From the NCBI GenBank assembly GCA_916613615.1, contig OU744723.1, positions 29,836,296 to 29,900,295 of the forward strand: a DNA stretch of 64,000 nt, written 5' to 3'. The notes beneath the pieces are model-generated. The model was not told the DNA's origin and ran no database searches. It saw nothing but the letters and a program-made list of their open reading frames with translations. The DNA comes from Steromphala cineraria (Eukaryota > Mollusca > Gastropoda > Trochida > Trochidae). Position numbers and translations under genes: made by a program. This document shows, piece by piece, positions 20,138-31,272 of the stretch; within the stretch, counting starts at the first letter, position 1; each line of letters opens with the position of its first letter.

Positions 20138-21226
20138 ATGGCGGAACATAACGTCAGTGATGAAGAAATTGAGCGTGTTGTTGAACAGCCCTTACGGCGT
20201 GCACCCGGTAAGGGTGCCGGTATTCCTCGGATCGAGGGAATTCGTCCGCCCGGACCTCTTATTGTGGACTGTAATATTGTTGAACATTGGAAATTGTTTA
20301 AACAGAAATGGGAAAATTTTGAAACTCTGAAAGGGATTCGTCGTTTTGATCACGACTATCAGGTTGCGTTGTTTCTACACAGCATCGGTGATTCAGCACT
20401 CAAGATATACAACGGATTTCACTTTCCACCAAATGAGAATGTTAGAACAGTCCAAGACATTATTGGAAAGTTTGACACTTTTGTGATTGGGGAAACTAAT
20501 GAAACTTATGAGAGGTATACATATCATCAATAAAAGGTGTCGTGGTGAAGGTGAGACATTTGAAACCTTTCATTCTTCCATCAGAACACTTGTGAAAACA
20601 TGTAACTACTGTGAGAACTGTCTTCCCTCAATTCTTAGGGATAGAATTGTGCTAGGGATCAATGATAAAGAAACACAACAAGCTCTTCTCAGGGAGAGAA
20701 ATCTCACAGTAGAGCGTGCCATTGACATTTGTAAAGCAGCTGAAAAGGCTTCACAACACAGCGCAGCATTAAAGTGGAAGAAAATATCAACAAAGTTGAA
20801 ATACCAAGGAAAGGAAGAAATTATCAAAATTCTAAACAGAAAAATACACAGAGAGCTGACAAATCTAAACATGATTTTGTGAAGTGTAAGTTCTGTGACA
20901 GATCACACGAGTACTCCAGATCGGCGTGCCCGGCATGGGGCAAAACCTGTGACAACTGTGGAAAACGAAATCATTTCTCAAATAAATGTCAGAGTAAAAG
21001 ATCTTCCAAATCAAGAGTTCGATATGTTCGTAGCGAGGATGACACAGATGACACAGACAGTGATCATGAACAGTGGATTAATGTTGTTGAAATCATAGAC
21101 ACTAAACTGACGGTTAATTCTATCAAATCCTCACATAAGGACATCGAAGTGAGAATGAAGGTCAAGAACCAAGATGTGACATTTCAAGTAGATACCGAGA
21201 CCCGAGACCGCTCAACGAAGCTTTAT
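20138..21226 (+). pseudogene. gag and truncated protease of element A
   Basis: The ATG at 20138 (MAEHNVSDEEIERVVEQPLR) opens a Mag-like Gag: FKQKWENFETLKG, then VALFLHSIGDSALKIYNGF. The frame shifts near 20517 and shifts back near 20790. Two nucleocapsid zinc motifs follow (CKFCDRSHEYSRSACPAWGK with a later Cys, and CDNCGKRNHFSNKC). The protease starts VTFQVDT, where DTG is expected but DTE is read. It then jumps near 21195 into the RT motif PRPLNEAL in another frame, so most of the protease and the first RT segment are deleted. Confidence 0.82.
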
Positions 21227-23274
21227 CACAGGGGGTACTCGACTGTACAGGTAAAGCGGAAGTTGCACCTCTGCAACGTCCAATTCCTCACTGTACAGTG
21301 AAAACAAAACAACCCCGACTCCACGTTCACGGTTAGTTCTAGTTAATACGTTGTTTATAACAAATTTAAACTGTCTTGGTGGACCGATGATGCTTTACTG
21401 CTTTGTAAACTACTCTATTTATAATGTAACACAACTTCGGTCTCTGTATAATGATGATTTTCAGCTGTCCTTGAGATCGCGTTCGAAAGCCTAACGAAAA
21501 TATGTCTAAATTTGCCTTTCATTTGTTGAAACAATGTGGATATCGTTATATAAATGCCCAATCAAGTATTTCTAACTGTTTCGGCCAAATATTTCGACTA
21601 AAATTAAACTGTACGCTGAAGGGACGTTGCGACTGTCTCGGATGCTGACTGTACGGGAAGTTGCGCATTTACAGAGTAACCGAGAACTGTCGTATGTTTA
21701 TAAACTAAGGATTGCATTTAAGTCCACACGCCACTAATGGCTGTAATATTGCTCAAGCGGCACTAAACACCAACGCAATCAATCAACCACTGTTCAGAAC
21801 TTACATGCATAATAGTTTCGCGCGGATATTAGTGAATGTGTTCATATAAAATTGAAGATACAAACTACTTTTATTTATAAAGTTATGCGACAATAAATGC
21901 TATGATGTTAATACATTTTCGGAAGATAAATATTGCTACGTAAAACTGTTATGTGCATAGAGGATACTAAACGACCTTCCATTTAATACTATATTTATTA
22001 TACGAGTTAATGATTTTGTATAAAAAGATTACATCTGCTTCACAAAACATCAACGATGAAATTTCTATCTGTAAAAGTTTTCAAACTAAAATTCTCAAAG
22101 TAAAATAACCCTGGAAAAATGTTGAAATCGCCGAAAAATATAAAAAATCTCTTTATGTCAACATATTTCCTTTAATATTAACTTTTATATAATGATGACC
22201 TGTAGTGAACTTGTTGAACTATCATTGTAGAAACAGAATGCATCAAACAGATTTAATATTCTTGACATTTCCTTACCGAGTAGTGTCCATTTGAACGTGA
22301 CGGATGAAAATCCTTTATTTCAAAAGATCCTTTTTGAAACTGCTGTAGTTTAAAAACCACTACAAATTGAAACTTGATATGACCCATTTATGTGAAGCAA
22401 TCTCTCAGCTTTAAAATGAGCTATAGCATGCGTCTGTATGTACTACAGTTACTGAGGAGAAGATTTTCAAAGACGCGTACCGTCTGAACCGCGAAATTTC
22501 GCCAAAATTTCAGTTTTTCGAAAATAGAAAAACATCTATTTTTACGGCCGAAAACTGCTATGAGCTTAGTCGATGGAGAATGATGTTGCCCACATTTTGG
22601 TGAAAGTATTATACAATTATCTCCCATAGTTACCGATAAATTAAGGTTTGAAGTTTTGACTTTAAGGGGAGATAACTAAAAACCATCAGGAACAGTAGGT
22701 ACACTCCATACATGTAGCCTGAAAAGTAAAATAAATCCACCTTAATGTATTGGGGACATGTATCATAACGTCCCAACTCCCTGTACAGTATAACTGTTAT
22801 CATATGTAACTCCTCGTACAGTGTCGGTGCAACGTCCATCAGGGCGTACAGTCTATATTTTGTCTTGTTTCTCTTTAAATGTAATGAAATAAGCATTGAT
22901 ACACCACATGGGCCTTTGAATACGCATTATTTTACTGTATAAGTTACAACAATCATCAAATGACCTCTACATAGTCCGAAACATGAGTTAAACAGTCAAT
23001 TTCGCGATCGCTACATTAGCTTCGAACGGGCAGTCACTTGAAATGGGCAAGTATGACAAGAATTGAAACATTATCGTAATTATGCCTTTAGAAATATGTG
23101 GAGAAATACTTAAAAGTTTCATATTTTACACGTTTCAACTCTCAGAAGGTGAATATTACTAGAACTAACCGTGAACGTGGAGTCTGGGTTGTTTTGTTTT
23201 CACTGTACAGTGAGGAATTGGACGTTGCAGAGGTGCAACTTCCGCTTTACCTGTACAGTCGAGTACCCCCTGTG
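21227..23274. mobile_element. 2.05-kb DNA transposon with ~125-bp TIRs inside element A
   Basis: CACAGGGGGTACTCGACTGT at the left is mirrored at 23274. The inverted match continues about 125 bp with only a few mismatches and includes the palindrome CACTGTACAGTG. The insert splits the RT between PRPLNEAL and REHFALSVLDD. No target duplication is clear, so the superfamily is undecided; the CAGGG end would suit hAT-like or Academ-like elements. It has no transposase. Part of it (22030-22680) is a dispersed repeat also seen at 34100-34620. Confidence 0.82.
22030..22680 (-). repeat. Dispersed repeat shared, inverted, with 34100-34620
   Basis: Its reverse complement runs parallel to 34100-34620. 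Shared landmarks include GTTATCTCCCCTTAAAGTCA, TCGGTAACTATG, AAAATGTGGGCAACAT and GGAAATATGT. Diverged and non-coding. Confidence 0.8.
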
Positions 23275-24448
23275 TTGCAGAGAACATTTTGCACTGTCTG
23301 TTCTTGATGACTCGCTTCATGAACTAGGTCAATCTCGGGTATTCAGCAAAGCAGACCTACAGTCAGGCTATTGGCATGTTCAACTAGATGATGAATCTAG
23401 TGTTATGACAACCTTCCAAACATGTTTCCGATGTTTCCGATTCAAACGCCTTCCGTTTGGTACATCAGTTTCGTCTGAGATATTTCAGAAAAAGCTGTTA
23501 GAAAACCTTGAAGGTCTGCCAGGAATACTATGTATTGCCGATGATGTTCTAGTTCATGGCAAAGATGAAGAAACTCATGACAAGCATCTAGAGACATTTC
23601 TTCAAAGATGTGTTGAAAGGGGCATCAAGTTGAATCGAAACAAACTTGAACTCCGCACCAAGGAAGTGACATTCATGGGTCACAGAATCTCTAAGGATGG
23701 TCTACAGACGGATCCAGAGAAAGTAAGAGCTATTCAAGAAATGGACCGCCCTACCAACGTTGAGGGACTTCGACGCTTCCTTGGGATGACAAACTACCTG
23801 GCAAGATTTCTTTCAAAACTCACAGAGGCAACTGAACCTCTCCGTAACCTCACCAAGAAAGATGTTTCTTGGAACTGGTCTGATGCTCAAGAGTCAGCGT
23901 GGCAGTTTGTGAAAGTCAAAGTGACAAACAGTCCAGTGTTGGCATACTATGATCCACAGACAGAGCTGGTACTTGAAAATGATGCCAGTGAATATGGACT
24001 AGGGTCATCTCTCCTACAGCTAGGCAAACCTGTGGCCTTTGCAAGCAGATATCTCACTGAAACAGAGCGCAGATACGCCCAGATTGAAAAAGAGATGCTA
24101 GCCGTTGTTTATGGACTTGAGAAATTCCACCAATACACATACGGACGTGAAGTCAACGTTGTTACAGATCACAAACCTCTAGTCACCATTGTACAGAAAC
24201 AACCACGCAGACTACAGAACTTGTTACTTCGAGCCCAGAAGTATGATTTCAAACTTTCCTACAAACCAGGCAAGGAGCTTGAGCTTGTTGACACCCTCTC
24301 AGGAGCACCACTTCCGGAGACCAGTGTAACATTGGACACGGTTGAGCATGTTTATAATCTTCTGTACAGTTCTATCCAGGAAAACCGCCAACAGGACATC
24401 CGACATGCGACGGAAGCAGACGAGTCTCTACAGACCCTAAAGTCAACC
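23275..24448 (+). pseudogene. RT and RNase H of element A
   Basis: One open frame carries RT from REHFALSVLDD through FSKADLQSGYWHVQLDD, LPFGTS and GILCIADDVLVHG (catalytic A-D-D), then FMGHRISKDGLQTDPEKV and FLGMTNYLARF. RNase H follows (LENDASEYGLGSSL, RRYAQIEKEMLAVVYGLEKF, VVTDHKPL), and the tail reads YKPGKELELVDTLS. The first RT motif is missing because of the deletion and insertion upstream. The frame stays open into the LINE inserted at 24454. Functional in neither RT nor RNase H as it stands. Confidence 0.88.
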
Positions 24449-24453
24449 ATAGT

Positions 24454-27370
24454 AAATACAATTAAGCCTCACCTGTTGATGAGTAAACTGTTAAATCTGG
24501 GTGTTAACTCCAATTTTATCAGATGGGTTAAGGATTTTATGGTAAATCGAACTCAGTATGTCAGTATTAATGGATGTCAATCTTCTATCCTGTCAACCTC
24601 TACCAGAGCTCCTCAAGGCTGCGTTTTGTCCCCGTTACTTTTCATTTTGTACACCAATGATTGTCATTTGTCACTTAATGATGTATTTACGGTGAAATTT
24701 GCAGATGATGCTGCCCTTACTGGTCTCATTTCTGATTCTGAACATAATTATCGTCAAGGTATTGAAATGTTCTTGGCCTGGTGTAGAGATAATTTTCTTT
24801 TTCTGAACATAAAAAAGACTAAGGAAATGATTCATTCTATTAGAATCGATAACGAAGAAATTGAAAGAGTTAATCACTACAAATATCTCAGCGTTATTTT
24901 AGATTCAAATCTCTCGTTTTCAAAACATGTTGATTTCATTTACAAAAAAGGGCAACAGAGACTCTATTTTCTTCGCCGCTTAAGAAACTTTTCAATTGAT
25001 AGATCCCTTTTGACAGTCTTTTACCAAACTTTTATACAAAGTGTGCTGACCTATAATTTTTTAGGTTGGTATGGAGGTTTTCTGTTCGCAACAAAAACAA
25101 AGTTTTTAAAATTGTTAATACCGCCAGCAAGATCAGTGGAGTACCGTTCGAAAATATGTCCTTTATTTATGAGCGGCAGATTGTGAAGAAAGCTACTAAA
25201 ATAAGAACCGATAGCTCCCATATCCTGTCCCATCATTTCGAACTACTTCCTTCTGGACGCCGCTTTCAGATACCTTCGTTAAAAGCAAACAGAGCCAGAC
25301 AATCCTTCATACCAACAAGTATTTGTGAAATTAATAAATGTTTTGAATCATGAAGCAGTTAATTTTACAATTATCCATCCTGTGTGACTTAATTTTCTGT
25401 GTGTGACATATTGTTTATGTAATGTTTGTTTAAAGTTGTATATCGAGTGCCTATGTATATATGAGACCGTTGTTGATGTTAAAGAGGGACTGAAATGCTA
25501 TATGGCAACTTTCGGGATTCATGAAATAGTGATAACAATTTCACATGGACTCAACTTTAAATTTCTGAAATCGACCTAGAAACGGCTTAATTACGACTGT
25601 ATAAAGAACACCCCCTAATTAGGCCGGCGAACAGAATAAAACGCACTGAAGCGTGACTGCCTCGTGACGTGTTAGTAGGCGATGTGATACCCCCTTGTGT
25701 GCCCTAGTTATGTTAAACAACACAAGCTAACAGTACAGCTCGATGTTTAGCCGTCGATTAAACACCCTAAACAACATCCAAACATCTCAAACCTTCAATA
25801 AATCGGTAGTTTATTTATTCAACTGGCAATTTGTATTGATGAAAACGTAAGACCCTGATTAAAAACGAAGTTGTGCGCATAATGCTACAGCATGTAGGCC
25901 TAGATGGTCTCGCTTTGCGCAATGTTGTCATAAGACTGCACGTGAGAACCCGGATGTATATGTAAACAATTCCTCCCGTGTGAACTGCTTTATCTTCGTG
26001 CACAGTTGTTGGTTGTTATTGAATATTACTTTAGTAGCACAGCAGAAAGGATGTAATTATACAATACTATTTTATTTTTACATTTAACCCATTTTTTAAG
26101 AATTGCCTTTGACTTCATTTTGTAACAGGATACAAAATATATACGTTTTTCTTAGTTATTTCATTTAGTGATGGACAAGTTACAATTCTCAATGAAAGAC
26201 ATGTATTGGATGATCACTGATGTCTTGTTTAAAACATTATTTTAATAGGGCATTTCACTGAAAATCTTAATGTTTTCACTCTTGTACATAGAGTGATATT
26301 TTCCACAACAATAGCCGATACATGGCCAAACAGAATGAAGATTTATTAAATGAACCTTATCCAAAATAATTATCAGATAGAGCAAAAACGGTATTCCTAA
26401 TTTAAGGTTAATAGGTTATAATTTACCAATCGGAGAAAAAAGGGATGTTAAGGAATACAATTGCTATTTGATGTTACCTAATTAGCTGATGTCATAAAAT
26501 AGCCAGGTGTTGATGATTGTGCATTATATAACCTACCTGCTATAGTCATCATTTGATATCATCTAATTAGGAAACAGACAGGAAATACGATAGACAGTCA
26601 AGTAATTGTGCAATAAGTGAGTATCTGATCTAAAGAAAGTAATTAACACCTGCAGACCAATGTCATTGTTTATTCAACCTTTTTACACAACGTTCAAATC
26701 TAAATGTGAGCATTGTATATTAGGATTATTACCATAAATCAGCCCAATACTTTCTGCTATGTTTTATATTTTACTAATCTCCCTTTTCTCTGCATGCCAA
26801 ACTGTTCATTCAGTGAAAATGCGAGCTCGAAGCAGAAAATCGGTGTAGTGATCGGAACACGTGAGTTCGATGTAGATTGTCACATTGCTCTGTTTGACCT
26901 AACACAGCGGGTCAATTTGGCGTGAAACCATCAATATGATGGGAAATTGTCTACGGAGACTTCATCAGGAGATATTCTAGGACAGTTGACAGCAACACAA
27001 TGATATAGCATACTGTTAATCGCTTTGAAAAGGCAGAACTGCGGATTTCGCCTATCATTTTCCATATAAGCAGACGAACGCTTCGCCTACTGCCACGTCA
27101 CTTCCGGTATCCCCTGCCCGTGGCCTCTCAGCCTTGTTTTGGTTTGTCGCTGGACGGCGACAAGCAGACGCCTTGTTACGCAATGTTTACTTAGCTGTAG
27201 CTTCATTGACAAACTGTGTATCGTTGCTGTTTTGGCCTAATATTTATGTTATATAGTTATTTGACCAATATCTTTTGAAAAATATATTTAAAAAAGGTTA
27301 TGCAGCCCTTCTTTAAAAGAATTTCCTACGGGATAATAAAGTATTATCTTATCTTATCTTATCGTATCTT
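24454..27370 (+). mobile_element. LINE insertion (CR1/Rex-like) in element A, 5'-truncated
   Basis: ATAGT flanks the insert (24449-24453, 27371-27375). It encodes the RT middle and C-terminus: YVSINGCQSSI, then TRAPQGCVLSPLLFILYTND, FADDAAL, LNIKKTKEM, and after a frameshift near 25075 LPSGRRFQIPS...SFIP, with a stop near 25353. The 3' end is GGGATAATAAAGTATTATC followed by a (TATCT)n tail at about 27343-27368. Motifs and the pentamer tail suggest a CR1/Rex1-type LINE. Its 3' UTR is split by the TTAA element at 25483-27312. Confidence 0.86.
25483..27312. mobile_element. TTAA-flanked DNA transposon 2, non-autonomous
   Basis: TTAA stands on both sides (25479-25482, 27313-27316). The left end AGAGGGACTGAAATGC and the right end (reverse complement) AGAAGGGCTGCATAAC form short TIRs. 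Removing it joins the LINE 3' UTR cleanly. There is no transposase frame in the 1.8 kb, and the interior is AT-rich. The ends begin AG like those of transposon 1 but are otherwise different. Kolobok- or piggyBac-like by its TSD. Confidence 0.78.
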
Positions 27371-27375
27371 ATAGT

Positions 27376-28246
27376 CAAAGGCTGGCCTGACAACAGAACA
27401 GATGTTCAGGACTCGCTCAAACCTTATTTCTCGTACAAGGACGAGATCACAGTGCAAGATGGAATTGTCCTACGAGGTGATCGTGTTCTCATTCCTGCAT
27501 CTCTTCGAGGAGATATCAAGAAAAGACTTCATGCAGGCCATCTAGGCATCAATTCATGCCTTCGTCGAGCTAGACAACTTGTCTTCTGGCCAAATATGTC
27601 AAGCATCATTCGACAATTTATAGAATCGTGTGACATCTGTGCAACCTATTCAGCAAAACAACCAGCTGAAACACTCTTCATGCATGAAGTTCCCCATCGC
27701 CCATGGGAAAAAGTGGGTAGTGACTTGTTCTCTATCCATGGTAGGACATATCTCATAACAGTGGACTACTTCAGTAACTTTTTTTAGGTGGACTACTTGC
27801 CAGAGATATCAAGTGATGCGGTAGTGACAAAAAAGAAACATCACTTTGCGCGGCATGGCGTACCAGACACAATTGTGACAGTTGGAGGCCCTCAATACAC
27901 TGCTCATCAATTTAAACACTTCAGTAAGATGTTTGAATTCACGCATATGACATCAAGTCCAGGCAACTCCAAGGCCAACGGAGCTGCGGTAGCAGCTGTG
28001 AAGATAGTAAAGAACATGATGAGAAAATGCAAGGCATCAGGGGAAGATCCCTACATAGGTTTACTCAATCTTCGGAACACACCGACAGAAAACCTATGTA
28101 CTAGCCCAGTAGAGAGATTGTTTGGCCGAAAGACGAAGACAACAGTAACTCAATCTATCTTACGCCCGACAAATCCTAACCTGTCACAGGAGCGTGACAG
28201 AATGAGTGATAGGAAGGTCATTACTGCAGGTAGACATCCAAGTTGA
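27376..28246 (+). pseudogene. Integrase of element A, inactivated
   Basis: It resumes the element A frame with KGWPDNRTDVQ. The zinc-binding part reads RLHAGHLGINSCLRRARQLV, then CDICATYSAKQ (H-H-C-C). The catalytic core starts with DLFSIHGRTYLITVDYFSNF; a TAG at 27785-27787 interrupts it, and the same frame continues VDYLPEISSDAVV. The second catalytic position reads VTVGGPQ where DGGPQ is expected, and the third, GNSKANGAAV, lacks the Glu of GN.KAE. So the integrase has lost two active-site residues as well as its frame. Confidence 0.85.
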
Positions 28247-28634
28247 AAGGACTCACCTCCACTCTCGATAGGATCAACGGTCAGAATGCAGCCGATGCCA
28301 GAAAGAGTGGAGAGAAGCTACCGTCACCATACAACTGAAAAGCAGAACGTATGAGGTGACTGATGAGAAGGGATCAACTCACGCCGGAACCGACAGCACC
28401 TGCGGAACTCAGTACCATCGGACGATACCTGAGACTCCTCGGACACTCAACAGAACAACACTAGACCCTACTACCAGTAAGGCTCCTCCTGGGACACCAC
28501 GACAGCAGACAACAGTGAAACCTCGTGAAAAGGTGTTGCCCAAAACGCCTACTCTTGTGGACATTGACAAAGCTCCAGCCTACCAGACCAGATCCGGTAG
28601 AACAATTAAACCTGTGGAGAGACTTGACATCTAA
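28247..28634 (+). pseudogene. Integrase C-terminal tail of element A
   Basis: After a frame change, 28356-28634 encodes a Pro/Thr-rich tail ending YQTRSGRTIKPVERLDI, a common end for Ty3/gypsy integrases. The join to the core is frameshifted. Confidence 0.7.
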
Positions 28635-28897
28635 AGAAAGAACCATATGAACTCTTAAAGTCCTTTCTTTAAATGTGTACTCTCATGCGATCAATCTGTT
28701 CAATTAGTAGTTTTAGTTCATATCATTCAAGCATGATAATTGCTCAGGGACAGCAGTATTACTCAGTTCTTACTTTTGCATTTCAAAGTTAACTTGTTCT
28801 ATTTTGATTTTAAATTTGACTTAGTGTTAAAAGTTAACCACTAACTGGCTACAACACTCCTAGAGTTTGTTTCTAGATATTGAGGTTTTGAATTTCT

Positions 28898-29050
28898 AAA
28901 AGAGGAAGGATGTTACGTGACGTACACTGACCTCTATGCTTACCCCCTAGCGGCAGAAGTTCAGATCAACTAAGTTAATAGAGAAACCTCCCCTAGCCAT
29001 GTGCTTATAGTCTGTACCTTCCGGACCTGAGTTTTTGTTGTCACGAAACA
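28898..29050 (+). repeat. Polypurine tract and 3' LTR of element A
   Basis: AAAAGAGGAAGGA (28898-28910) directly precedes the 140-bp LTR (28911-29050). It has the same start as the 5' LTR and ends GTCACGAAACA. A 20-bp deletion and several substitutions against the 5' LTR mean the element is not recent. Confidence 0.85.
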
Positions 29051-29056
29051 TAATGG

Positions 29057-29544
29057 AAAAATAGAGCCAGTGGCTCATCAGGCTTCATATCATGTCGGAA
29101 AACATCAGGGCTACAATGTCATAATTTGTATTCAATTACCCTATGATTACTAAGAAATATACATTTTATTTGATAACACATATGAAACACGTTTAACATG
29201 GCCGTCAATGGGACAAGGAAATCACAAGTTGTACGTGTGATGATCAAATTTGTGTCAACGTACTGGCTGGCGATGAGTTATCGCCGCGTAACACTAACAG
29301 TTGTCGCCATCACCTCGCTGTAAGGCATTTGAGATACCTTTCAGATCCAACCCTTCTTTTTTTCATCAGAGGACCTCTCTCACTTTCAAATTATTACCAA
29401 TAAAAAAATTCACCATAAGAATTTAATTTTCCAGATGCCACGAAACATCAATTTTAGCACGTGGGAAAAGTAAACAAGACGGGAAGTCACGTGACCTGTC
29501 GAGATATCTTATCAAATATCAAAAGATCAATTGTATGATTGTAT
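29057..29544. repeat. Fragment of the tandem-repeat element, then unique DNA
   Basis: 29057-29092 (AAAAATAGAGCCAGTGGCTC) is the left end of the 145-bp element, cut short. 29093-29544 has no recognisable gene or repeat. Confidence 0.55.
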
Positions 29545-29850
29545 GGAGCGCGGTGGTGTAGTGGTTAGCGTGCTGGCCTCTCAAGCCAAAGACCCGGGTT
29601 CGAATCCAGGTGGAGACACCAAAGATTTGTGACCTGGGCTTTACACTGTGTTGTGTCCTTGGGCAAGGCACTTTATCCACATTGCACTCAGTCTACCCAG
29701 CTGTACAATTGGGTACCTGAATATGGGAAGTACGGACCTATGTGGTCGCGCGGAGCGCTTAGTAGCGGCTCTGAAAGTACAATTCCTTCAGGGTAATAAT
29801 GTACAGCCAGTGAGCAGTGCTTGCACTGGATATTAGGCTTAAAAATTGTC
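29545..29850 (+). mobile_element. tRNA-headed SINE with a V-domain-like core
   Basis: The head GGAGCGCGGTGGTGTAGTGG holds the A box, and the B box GGGTTCGAATCC is at about 29596-29607. The anticodon-like loop is CTCTCAA, which would read CTC (Glu type). The core TGTCCTTGGGCAAGGCACTT resembles the V-domain shared by several SINE families. The tail runs into ATT repeats at about 29847. It is not a functional tRNA gene: the acceptor stem is degenerate and the body continues for 300 bp. Confidence 0.78.
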
Positions 29851-29945
29851 ATTATTAGGTCTTCAAGACAAGGTCTGAAGACCTATTGTTATTATCCGTG
29901 TTTTTCTTATTATTAAGGATTCAGCCTTTCAGGCTGAATCCTTAT
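29851..29945. repeat. Two hairpin-type element ends in tandem
   Basis: ATTATT, then AGGTCTTCAAGAC/GTCTGAAGACCT (29857-29884), then ATTGTTATT. After 30 bp comes ATTATT, then AAGGATTCAGCC, loop TTTCA, GGCTGAATCCTT (29915-29943), then ATTGTTATT. The layout is the same but the stem sequences differ. The first stem matches the left end of the element at 33951. Confidence 0.75.
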
Positions 29946-31272
29946 TGTTATTGGCGTGTTTTATTATTTTATTCCACCGATTTTGTGGACAGCGTTTAGC
30001 AAAAATGGCTAAAGCTATCAAAGCAAAATTTGCTGTACTGATAGCCCTTACTGAGACTTAGATCTTCTCGTTTCGTTTTTTCAAATCGGAGGTCGCATTA
30101 AAGGTCCAGTTTGAATCCAAAATCGAAAAATTAACATGGGAAATTTTTTTAAAATGCACCTAGAGACTTGAAATTTTGCACAGAGATAGATTATGACATT
30201 CTAAGAAAAAAAGTAAATCATGACAAAGTCGTAGGTCACGTGGTTTGGCCGCCATATTGGATTTTCCAACTTTTTAGAATTTCCGGACCCCATGCACCTT
30301 TGAGAATCTTCTCCTCTGAAGATACTTGCAACAGAGAGCTGAAACTTTCGGTATGTTGTAGCTGAGGCATTGGACATTAAACGATACTTCACCCGAAGAC
30401 TCTACCTTAAATAGTTTTTGCGCTATACGTGTTCAAAGTTGGGTGACTTAGTACAATGTGCAACTTTCAAAGGGCGATAACTCAAAAAGTTGGACTCAGA
30501 ATTATGCAAATTTTTCAGGAATGTAAGACAAGTTTATATACAACAGGAATCTGTCAAAACATCAATCGCGAACAATCATTTTCGTTCAGAATGTTTGATC
30601 AAAGTCGATAGAAAAGATGTTGGAAATTGCTAAAAGTGCTCCTGAAGCTTAACGCGTCAAGAGAACTTGGTGAAAATTCGAGGACTGACTCCTGACATGT
30701 TTATCTATGCCATGAATAATGCATACTGCATAATGCATAATTTATGTGTAGCCAAACCTTCAAAGTTTGATGTGTTGTAGAAAAAAAATATTTTCAAATG
30801 CAGATAAAACAAAAACGTGACCAAAGAATTTCATGATTTTTCTATGAGAGGGTGCGCAAGGAAATTCTACGCAAAAAAGCTGTCGCGACAAAGTCTCGTA
30901 GGTCACGTGGTTTGGCCGCCATATTGGATTTTTCAACTTTTCAGAATTTCCGGACCCCATGCACCTTTGAAGATCTTCTCCTCTGAAGATACTTGCGCCA
31001 GAGAGCTGAAATTTATACTCAATGTAGCTGAAGCATTGTTGTTCTTAATCTGACTTCTAGAAAGTCCTAACGTAAATACTTTTTCTGCTGTGGCCTTTCA
31101 AAGTTGACCAAAATCTAAAAATTGCAAACTTGAAGGGCGGATAAATAAAAAACCTAGCCAGGGAATTTGATGATATTGGCAAGGTCTTTAAGATAAAAGA
31201 ATAAAATCGCTAATTTTTTTCTCTCACAAATTTTGGCTTGAAAAAAAAGGCACTTTTTTCGATTTTATTTGA
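29946..31272. repeat. Non-coding element body with a 125-bp internal duplication
   Basis: 30222-30346 and 30887-31010 are about 85-90% alike by eye. Both contain GGTCACGTGGTTTGGCCGCC directly followed by ATATTGGATTTT, then GGACCCCATGCACCTTTG. Spacing is 665 bp. There is no protein; short open frames cover the duplicated parts only. It likely belongs to the hairpin-ended element that starts at 29908. Confidence 0.6.

Larger units (their letters stand above)
19890..29050 (+). mobile_element. Ty3/gypsy element A, Mag-like, dead and twice interrupted
   Basis: Both LTRs, a primer site starting TGG right after the 5' LTR and a purine tract are present. TAATG lies just outside both ends (19885-19889, 29051-29055). 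The order is gag (CCHC), protease remnant, RT, RNase H, integrase, matching Ty3/gypsy. Residue patterns such as GILCIADDVLVHG and the gag style suggest the Mag lineage; that is inference. It is disabled by frameshifts, a pro-RT deletion, an in-frame stop, lost integrase residues, a long-TIR insertion (21227-23274) and a LINE insertion (24454-27370). Confidence 0.9.

Noticed and set aside
20606..20872. Antisense frame in the gag of element A
   Set aside because: It is the shadow of the Gag coding strand.
29545..29620. A tRNA-Glu-like gene
   Set aside because: Good A and B boxes but degenerate stems, followed by a 230-bp SINE body.
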